From: Gemmiger sp. An87
GTDB taxonomy: Bacteria; Bacillota; Clostridia; Oscillospirales; Ruminococcaceae
Direction: 5' to 3'
DNA length: 33,261 bases
NCBI RefSeq assembly: GCF_002159185.1
Contig: NZ_NFHD01000035.1
Coordinates: forward strand, 1 to 33,261
The notes beneath the pieces were generated by a model. That model ran no database searches. It saw nothing but the letters and a program-made list of their open reading frames with translations, and was not told where the DNA came from. Shown here in pieces: positions 27,823-33,261 of the stretch. The translations under genes and the position numbers were made by a program. Each line of letters opens with the position of its first letter. Position 1 is the stretch's first letter.

Positions 27823-28851
27823 TCAGCTGGCCTGCGGGGGATAATCACTCAGATTCACCACGCCCCAGCCTTCGGCGGTGCGCACCCATGCGGTGGACTC
27901 ATCCGCTGCACTGGCCGCGCCCAGGAAGTCCATGCTGGTCTTCTGGCGGCCGGTCAGGCTGATGTAACCCCAGCCGCTCTCTGCCTTTACCGCGGCCCGG
28001 TCGCCGTTGAAGGGCAGGGCCTCCAGATACTGGCACTTCACCATCTCTTCGCCGGTCTCCTGGTTCACATAGCCCCACAGGCCGTTCTGCTTCACCGCGA
28101 AGGTGCCGGTGCTGGCCCGCTGGATTTCCTCATAGACCTGATTGTTCAGTGCTGTGCCGTCCGGCTTGAAGAGCATATAGCCCTCGGTCTCACCCACGAT
28201 CACCGGGGCGGACTCGTCGTTCAAAAAGCTCCCCTTCCAGTTTGCATCCTCCTGGGTGGTGGGGGTGATGGTCACCACAGTGGCGATCACCGGCTCCAGC
28301 GTGTTCAGCATCTCCTGGTTCCAGGAGACCAGCGTCTCCATGTTTTCCAGGTACAGGGCCTTGGTCTTGGTGTCGTAATAGATGGGGCTCTCGAACTGGC
28401 CATGCCCGCCGGAGCCGATCACCTCACCCTTGGCATTATAAATTTCGGTCTCACCCTCGTTGGTGATGCCGCACACCGGGCACCAGTGCACATCCTTTTC
28501 CGCCGGGATCACGATATTCCCCTTCAGGTCGATCACACCGGTCTTACCGTTCTGGGTGAAGAACGCCAGCTGCTCCCGCTCCTCCAGGCTCAGCTGAGTC
28601 TGGGAGGGCGCGGAATAATCCGCCAGCGAGGCCACGATGTCGATATCCTTCACCGGTCCCACCACAAAGCCCGCCTGGGGCTTGGGGGTAGCGGTTGGCG
28701 CTGCGCTGGCCTGGGACTGCACGGTGGAAGGCGCGCTGGTCTTTTCCGGGCCGATCTCGGTCACATCGTAGCCATCGTTTACTTTTTTGCAGGCGGTAAA
28801 GCTCACCGCCAGGCACACCGCCAGCGCGGCGGCGATCCATTTTTTATTCAA
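27823..28851 (-). CDS. WG-repeat lipoprotein
   Basis: 342 aa from a TTG start at 28851 with GGAG upstream; no ATG is suitably placed. Residues 1-21 are a lipoprotein signal (MNKKWIAAALAVCLAVSFTA then Cys), followed by a Thr/Ser/Pro/Ala-rich linker. The body has repeated strand units such as FFTQNGKTGVIDLKGNIVIP, KQNGLWGYVNQETGEEMVKC and KAESGWGYISLTG, the WG/KWG beta-repeat family, and a final AEGWGVVNLSDY unit. Such proteins are surface-anchored and of unknown function in gut Firmicutes. Transcribed alone, with its own terminator (27764-27808). Confidence 0.8.
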   Translation of the reverse strand: MNKKWIAAALAVCLAVSFTACKKVNDGYDVTEIGPEKTSAPSTVQSQASAAPTATPKPQAGFVVGPVKDIDIVASLADYSAPSQTQLSLEEREQLAFFTQNGKTGVIDLKGNIVIPAEKDVHWCPVCGITNEGETEIYNAKGEVIGSGGHGQFESPIYYDTKTKALYLENMETLVSWNQEMLNTLEPVIATVVTITPTTQEDANWKGSFLNDESAPVIVGETEGYMLFKPDGTALNNQVYEEIQRASTGTFAVKQNGLWGYVNQETGEEMVKCQYLEALPFNGDRAAVKAESGWGYISLTGRQKTSMDFLGAASAADESTAWVRTAEGWGVVNLSDYPPQAS

Positions 28852-28962
28852 GGGGGATTCTCCTCTCTGTGATGGCCCTGCGCGCTGTTGCAGTGCGGGC
28901 CGGGTTTTTGTTATTGTACCACGAAACTGTGAATTTTTCAAAAACGGAAACTTTTGAAACGT

Positions 28963-28995
28963 AAAGCAGCCTGCCGGTTCCGGCAGGCCGCTTTT
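28963..28995 (-). terminator. rlmH terminator
   Basis: A 14-bp stem with one mismatch (AAAGC-GCCTGCCGG, with CCGGCAGGC-GCTTT) directly after the stop codon of rlmH. A minus-strand T-run is short, so efficiency is moderate. Confidence 0.6.
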
Positions 28996-28996
28996 G

Positions 28997-29482
28997 TTAC
29001 TTATGATACTTAATATGGTTGTTGATGGCAAACGCCCGGTAGAGCTGCTCGGTGAGCACCAGACGGGCCAGCTGGTGGGGCAGCGTGATGCGTCCCAGGC
29101 TGATCTTCATGGCCGCCGCCTGCTTTACCATAGGGGCCAGACCATGGGAGGAGCCAATCACAAAGGCCATATCTCCCGCGCCGCTCATGGCCCGGTCCGC
29201 AATGGCCGCTGCCAGCTCCTCGCTGGAAACCAGCTTGCCCTCCACGCACAACGCCACCAGAGCCGCGCCCTTGCGCACATTGGCCAGAATTGCCCGGCCC
29301 TCCTTCTCCAGGGCCTTGTCGATCACCGCCTGGCTGGCGTTCTTCTCGCTGATGGTCTCCTCCGGCAGCTCGATGATGCGGAACTCACAGAAGGCCCCCA
29401 GCCGCTTCTGGTACTCGGCCACGCCCGCGGCAAAATAGCTGGCATTCAGCTTGCCGATACAAATCAAATCGATCTTTTGCAT
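28997..29482 (-). CDS. rlmH: 23S rRNA (pseudouridine1915-N3)-methyltransferase RlmH
   Basis: 161 aa from ATG 29482 (GGAG upstream), the usual family length of about 159. Starts MQKIDLICIGKLNASYFAAG; KGAALVALCVEGKLVSSEEL, FVIGSSHGLAPMVKQAAAMK and the C-terminal HQLARLVLTEQLYRAFAINN with the final YHK are all conserved in this SPOUT family. It methylates pseudouridine 1915 in helix 69 of 23S rRNA. It follows walJ by 5 bp, as in other Firmicutes. Confidence 0.95.
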   Translation of the reverse strand: MQKIDLICIGKLNASYFAAGVAEYQKRLGAFCEFRIIELPEETISEKNASQAVIDKALEKEGRAILANVRKGAALVALCVEGKLVSSEELAAAIADRAMSGAGDMAFVIGSSHGLAPMVKQAAAMKISLGRITLPHQLARLVLTEQLYRAFAINNHIKYHK

Positions 29483-29487
29483 ACTTG

Positions 29488-30276
29488 TTAAAACTCCATC
29501 CAATCACTGGGCTCGTTGCGCTTCTGGGCCTGGATGACCACATTCTCGCCGGGCTTGAGTCCCGCGCACAGAATCGCCTCCCGCACCGTGGCCAGCGCCA
29601 GCTCGGGGGTGTTGTTCTCCCGGCTCAGGTGGCACAGGGCGATCTTCTCGCAGCCGTCCTGTAAAAGCTCCAGCACCTTGGCGGCACACTCCGCGTTGTC
29701 CAGGTGGCCCCGGTCGGACTGGATGCGCCGCTTCAGATGATAGGGATAGGACCCCATCATCAGGCAATTGCGGTCGTAGTTGGATTCCAGCGCCGCCAGC
29801 TTTACCCCGGCCAGCGCCTGGTGCACCTGGGGCGTGAGCACGCCCAGGTCGGTGGCGATGGCCATGACCCCGCCGTCCGGCGTGCGGATGCGGTAACCAC
29901 AGCAGGGCACGTCGTGGCTGGTGGGAAACGCCTCCACCACAAAGCCGCCGATCTCCTCCGGCCGCCCCTCGATGGCGATCAGCTCAGCCGCCGGGGGCAC
30001 CAGCTCCATGTCCAGCAGGTTGTCCAGCGTGGCGCTGCAGCCGTAGACCGGCACATTATAATGCTTCAAAAACACCCGCAGGCCCTGGATGTGGTCGGAA
30101 TGCTCGTGGGTGACCAAAATGCCCTGCATGTCCGCCACAGCCAGCCCCATTTCCTTCAGGGCGTTCAGGGTGGTGCGGCAGCTTTTGCCCATATCAATGA
30201 GCAGATACTTGCCTTCGCAGCGCACCACCGAGCAGTTTCCGGAGGAACCGGAATAAAGAGAAGTAAAAAATGCCAT
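29488..30276 (-). CDS. walJ: MBL-fold metallo-hydrolase WalJ (YycJ)
   Basis: 262 aa. SLYSGSSGNCSVVRCEGKYL at the N-terminus and VTHEHSDHIQGL (residue about 55, the HxHxDH zinc motif) identify the YycJ/WalJ family of metallo-beta-lactamase-fold hydrolases, which affect cell division and the WalKR response; PTSHDVPCCGYRI (near 116) and LCHLSRENNTPE (near 216) carry later metal ligands. Directly upstream of rlmH with a 5-bp gap, so they form one transcript. Confidence 0.92.
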   Translation of the reverse strand: MAFFTSLYSGSSGNCSVVRCEGKYLLIDMGKSCRTTLNALKEMGLAVADMQGILVTHEHSDHIQGLRVFLKHYNVPVYGCSATLDNLLDMELVPPAAELIAIEGRPEEIGGFVVEAFPTSHDVPCCGYRIRTPDGGVMAIATDLGVLTPQVHQALAGVKLAALESNYDRNCLMMGSYPYHLKRRIQSDRGHLDNAECAAKVLELLQDGCEKIALCHLSRENNTPELALATVREAILCAGLKPGENVVIQAQKRNEPSDWMEF

Positions 30277-30296
30277 GAATTCTCCTATATGTATAC

Positions 30297-30334
30297 AAAA
30301 GGCCGCGGAAAACGCAGCTCCGCGGCCTTTTTCT
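30297..30334 (-). terminator. Terminator between murA and walJ
   Basis: AAAAGGCCGCGGA and TCCGCGGCCTTTTT flanking a nine-base loop; both flanks have A/T runs, so it can work in either direction. It ends the murA transcript. Confidence 0.85.
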
Positions 30335-30352
30335 TCTTCGGTCAGATGTGGG

Positions 30353-31636
30353 TTACAGTGCCTGCGGCAGACCGGTAGCGGGCTTTTCCACCCGACGGAT
30401 GTCTGCGCCCAGACCCTGCAGCTTTTCCACCAGATCCTCGTAGCCGCGCTCGATGTGCGCGATCTCCGAAACCTCGCTGGTGCCCTTGGCGCTCAGCGCG
30501 GCCATGACCAGCGCGGCACCTGCCCGCAGGTCGGAAGCGCGCAGCGGCGCGGGCTGCAGCTCGGGCACACCTTCGATCACGGCCACCTGGCCGTCCACCT
30601 GGATGTTCGCACCCATGCGCACCAGCTCATCCACATAGCGGAAGCGGTTCTCCCAGATGCCCTCGGTCACGATGGAGGTACCCTTGGCAGTGGTGAGCAG
30701 CACGGTCATCAAAGGCTGCATATCGGTGGGGAAGCCCGGATGGGGCATGGTCTTAATCTTCAAGGGCAGCAGATCGCCGGTGCGGCATACCCGGATGGAG
30801 TCGTCATATTCCTCCACGGTCACGCCAGCCAGCTCCATCTTTGCGGTGATGGGCTCCAGATGCTTGGGAATCACGTTCTTGATGAGCACGTTGCCCCCGG
30901 TGATGGCGGCGGCTACCATGTAGCTGCCGGCCTCGATCTGGTCCGGGATAATGGAATAGGTGCAGCCGTGCATGCTCTTCTTGCCGCGGATGCGGATCAC
31001 GTCGGTGCCCGCGCCGCGCACGTCGGCGCCCATCATGTTCAGGAAGTTGGCCAGGTCCACGATGTGGGGCTCCTTGGCCACGTTCTCCAGCACGGTCTGG
31101 CCCTCGGCCAGTACAGCGCTGAGCATAGCGTTCATGGTGGCGCCCACCGACACATTGTCGAAGAACACATGCGCGCCCTTCAGGGGGCTGCCGCTCACCT
31201 TGATCATGCCGTACTCCACGGAATCGCCCGCACCCAGGGCGCTGAAGGCCTTCAGGTGCTGGTCAATGGGACGGGGGCCCAGGTTGCAGCCGCCGGGCAT
31301 GGCGACCTGGCCGGATCCGAAACGGCCCAGCAAAGCACCCAGGAAGTAATAGCTCGCCCGCATCTGACGGGACAGATCGTCCGGCACCTCGGTGCTGCTG
31401 ATGTGGGTGGTGTCGATCTCGTAGGTATTTTTATTGAGCATCCGCACCTTAGCGCCCAGGGCGGTGAGGATCTCCAACGAGACGGCCACGTCGCTGATGG
31501 CGGGCACGTTCTCGATCACACATTTATCGGCTGCCAGGATAGTGGCGGGCAAAATGGCTACCACCGCGTTCTTTGCACCGCTGATGGTCACTTCACCCTG
31601 AAGGGGCTTACCCCCGTTGATAACAAATTTCTCCAC
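30353..31636 (-). CDS. murA: UDP-N-acetylglucosamine 1-carboxyvinyltransferase MurA
   Basis: 427 aa, the full family length. MEKFVINGGKPLQGEVTISG and AKNAVVAILPAT form the UDP-sugar/PEP N-terminal site (the Lys-Asn pair); MPGGCNLGPRPIDQHLKAFS carries the catalytic Cys that fosfomycin modifies; MPHPGFPTDMQPLM and the Arg/Asp residues near 300-330 complete the inside-out barrel. The enzyme transfers enolpyruvate to UDP-GlcNAc, the first step of peptidoglycan synthesis. The start at 31636 is preceded by AAAGGAGAG. Whether the genome has a second copy (MurA2) cannot be seen here. Confidence 0.96.
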   Translation of the reverse strand: MEKFVINGGKPLQGEVTISGAKNAVVAILPATILAADKCVIENVPAISDVAVSLEILTALGAKVRMLNKNTYEIDTTHISSTEVPDDLSRQMRASYYFLGALLGRFGSGQVAMPGGCNLGPRPIDQHLKAFSALGAGDSVEYGMIKVSGSPLKGAHVFFDNVSVGATMNAMLSAVLAEGQTVLENVAKEPHIVDLANFLNMMGADVRGAGTDVIRIRGKKSMHGCTYSIIPDQIEAGSYMVAAAITGGNVLIKNVIPKHLEPITAKMELAGVTVEEYDDSIRVCRTGDLLPLKIKTMPHPGFPTDMQPLMTVLLTTAKGTSIVTEGIWENRFRYVDELVRMGANIQVDGQVAVIEGVPELQPAPLRASDLRAGAALVMAALSAKGTSEVSEIAHIERGYEDLVEKLQGLGADIRRVEKPATGLPQAL

Positions 31637-31967
31637 GATAACTCTCCTTTGCGCGCTTTGAGGCGTTCTGCTTCAACTGCATCACAACTGTTATATTATA
31701 CACCGGATTTCCGCGGAATGAAAGGTTTGAGAGTAGTATTTACGCATTTTGTAACCTCTATGCGCCAGCTGCGCACACGTATCCGGGAACTATGTTTTGG
31801 TTCAAACAATGTTTTTCGCAGAAAGGCACCTTTTTTAACCAAGCACCGGAATTTCCGCAAAAAAACCCCGGACTTTACTGGGGAATCCCAGAAAAGTCCG
31901 AGGTTAATCATAGCAGTTTTTTCGGCTTAGTGCAAGCCTTTTTGCGGGTTTTCAACCGGTTTTCCAC
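31637..31967. other. 331-bp gap: murA leader and peptidase terminator
   Basis: The murA side has a TATAAT-like box on the minus strand at 31696-31701 (weak -35). At 31865-31903 lies a long stem: CCCCGGACTTT, then ACTGGG/CCCAG and AAAGTCCGAGG; on the minus strand it ends in TTTTTTT and terminates the M23 peptidase gene. I see no gene in the remaining sequence. Confidence 0.7.
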
Positions 31968-33261
31968 TTATTTGTAGGGGAACCACTCACGGGCGGAGCG
32001 GCGCACGCCGTTCACATACACCTCAAAGTGGCAGTGGTTACCGGTGGAATTGCCGGTGGAGCCCACATAGGCAATCACGTCGCCCTGGCTTACCGCCTGG
32101 CCCACATGTACGTTCAACCGGCTGGCATGGGCGTACAGGGTCTGGTAGCCGTTGCCGTGGTTGATGATGACGTAGTTGCCGTAGCTGTAATGGTAGCCTG
32201 CAGTGGTCACAACACCGCTGTCCGCTGCGTAAATGGGGGTACCGTAGGGAGCGCAGATGTCCGCGCCCTTGTGGTAGCTGCTCATCCAGCGGCTCACGTA
32301 AGTGTAGCCGGGCACCGGCCACATGAGGGTGCCGCTGCCGGTGCTGGCCAGATCGCCATTGGCAAGCTTCTTGCCCTTGGCAATGATCTTGGTCACCGGC
32401 TCCTGCACCACCACCCGGTCGATGATCGTGGTCTCGCTGGGGGTGGAGGAATCGCCGTAGAACACCTGCTGCTGAGTCACCTCAGCCAGGCCTTCCGCGC
32501 CCTCCTGCACAACCTTGGTGGTGCCAAAGGCCAGATCTTCATCCTCCTGCTCTTCGGTGCTGTAAGGAATGGTTTCCTGATAGGTGCTCACCAGGGTCCG
32601 CTTTACCTGCAGATAAGGCATGGCCTGACTGATGGTCAGCACATCGCCCACATAGAAGCTGCTGGAGAAATCCTGCTGGGGGTTCTGCGCCTGCAGCTCG
32701 TCCACACTGATGCCGAAGCTGCCTGCCACGGTCCAGGGGGTATCACCCTGCTGCACTGTGTAGTAAACAGCGCCCTGCTCTTCTCCGTGGAACTTTTCGA
32801 TGATATCCTCCACCGGCACAATGGTGTCGGTGAAATAGAGGCTGTTTTCCAGCCGGATATCCTTGGTGAATTCCACCGTCAGGTTCGGGTTGTCCGGGTC
32901 CTCATAGGGGGCCGTCATGCTGTCCAGGTCCGCCTGCAGCACATCGCCCTCGGTGGTCACCGCCACCAGCTCATCGTTCACGTAAACACCGGTGGCATTC
33001 TGGATCTCGTCGCTGGAGCTTTCCAGAATGGCGGCCGCCATCTGGTTTTCGTCCATCACATCCTCGCCCACGGCGATCTGGTAGGAGGGCTCTACGGTCC
33101 AGCCTTCCCGGTCGGTGCCCGCGTAGTTGATACGCTGGGCCACCTCTTCCTTGGCGGAGTCAAACACCTGCTCGGTCTGCACATAGCCCACCACGCTGCC
33201 GTTCACTTCCACCGCCAGAACATAGTTGTATTCCAGCACGGTATGTACCGTATAGCCGAAC
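31968..33261 (-). CDS. LysM-G5-M23 cell-wall peptidase, 5' end outside the window
   Basis: At least 430 aa; the frame is open at the window edge, so the N-terminus is missing. Visible domains: an N-terminal beta region, a LysM domain (VYYTVQQGDTPWTVAGSFGI, peptidoglycan binding), a G5-like domain (YQETIPYSTEEQEDEDLAFG to VTKIIAKGKK) and a C-terminal M23 peptidase with SSYHKGADICAPYGTPIYAA (zinc His/Asp), NHGNGYQTLYAHASRL and the final GNHCHFEVYVNG (HxH). All zinc ligands are present, so an active endopeptidase is likely. It would cut peptidoglycan cross-links during growth, division or sporulation. Followed by its own terminator. Confidence 0.9.
   Translation of the reverse strand, partial: FGYTVHTVLEYNYVLAVEVNGSVVGYVQTEQVFDSAKEEVAQRINYAGTDREGWTVEPSYQIAVGEDVMDENQMAAAILESSSDEIQNATGVYVNDELVAVTTEGDVLQADLDSMTAPYEDPDNPNLTVEFTKDIRLENSLYFTDTIVPVEDIIEKFHGEEQGAVYYTVQQGDTPWTVAGSFGISVDELQAQNPQQDFSSSFYVGDVLTISQAMPYLQVKRTLVSTYQETIPYSTEEQEDEDLAFGTTKVVQEGAEGLAEVTQQQVFYGDSSTPSETTIIDRVVVQEPVTKIIAKGKKLANGDLASTGSGTLMWPVPGYTYVSRWMSSYHKGADICAPYGTPIYAADSGVVTTAGYHYSYGNYVIINHGNGYQTLYAHASRLNVHVGQAVSQGDVIAYVGSTGNSTGNHCHFEVYVNGVRRSAREWFPYK

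Noticed and set aside
30275-31930. 551-aa open frame antisense to murA
   Set aside because: It covers murA exactly on the opposite strand and shows no recognisable domain; murA itself is certain.

Overview
The window reads as the junction between a large integrated mobile element (about 1-21,507) and a conserved chromosomal region (about 21,508-33,261) of a fairly GC-rich Clostridia-type Firmicute. The order recR-ebfC-dnaX-SRP RNA, smpB next to ssrA, and walJ-rlmH all fit Firmicutes. Gene style and composition suggest Oscillospirales (Faecalibacterium/Gemmiger-like), but that genus-level guess is inference.

Element, left arm (1-6,367, plus strand): a 24-bp tandem repeat, a near-consensus promoter carrying three copies of a 12-bp operator-like motif, then about twelve mostly unknown small genes with strong ribosome binding sites. 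They include an ArdC-type N-terminal domain protein, two proteins sharing a C-terminal GxTKP...GxxWS motif, a possible lipoprotein and a ribbon-helix-helix protein. A roughly 55-bp sequence recurs four times between these genes. The run ends at a strong bidirectional terminator.

Element, central arm (6,558-18,268, minus strand): one long phage-type early operon of about twenty genes, many overlapping by 4 bp. It starts at a perfect consensus promoter (18,334-18,362) and ends with an ArpU-like late regulator. It encodes an HUH replication initiator, a DUF1064 nuclease, a MazG-like protein, zinc-ribbon proteins, an FGE/C-type-lectin protein whose C-terminus looks like the variable region of a diversity-generating retroelement, an OGG-type DNA glycosylase, a circularly permuted C5-cytosine methyltransferase, a PAPS-reductase-like PP-loop protein and an HD-domain protein. 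Divergent from it lie a CI-like repressor, a PASTA-like surface lipoprotein and a large serine recombinase. The recombinase's 3' end runs into the 3' end of the host tmRNA gene, which is the integration site. No capsid, tail, terminase or conjugation genes are in view, and the left attachment site is outside the window.

Chromosome (21,508-33,261): ssrA, smpB, recR, ebfC, dnaX and the SRP RNA (all minus), guanine deaminase (plus), two near-identical tRNA-Ala(GGC) cassettes (plus), then a WG-repeat lipoprotein, rlmH, walJ, murA and a LysM-G5-M23 peptidase (minus, cut by the window edge). These genes cover ribosome rescue, recombination and replication, protein targeting, purine salvage and cell-wall synthesis.

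The most unusual signals are the DGR-like variable region without a visible reverse transcriptase, G9 and G8 tracts in the methyltransferase and PP-loop genes, a tmRNA terminator supplied from inside the recombinase gene, the repeated intergenic modules of the left arm, and a tRNA-like structure in the phage operon.
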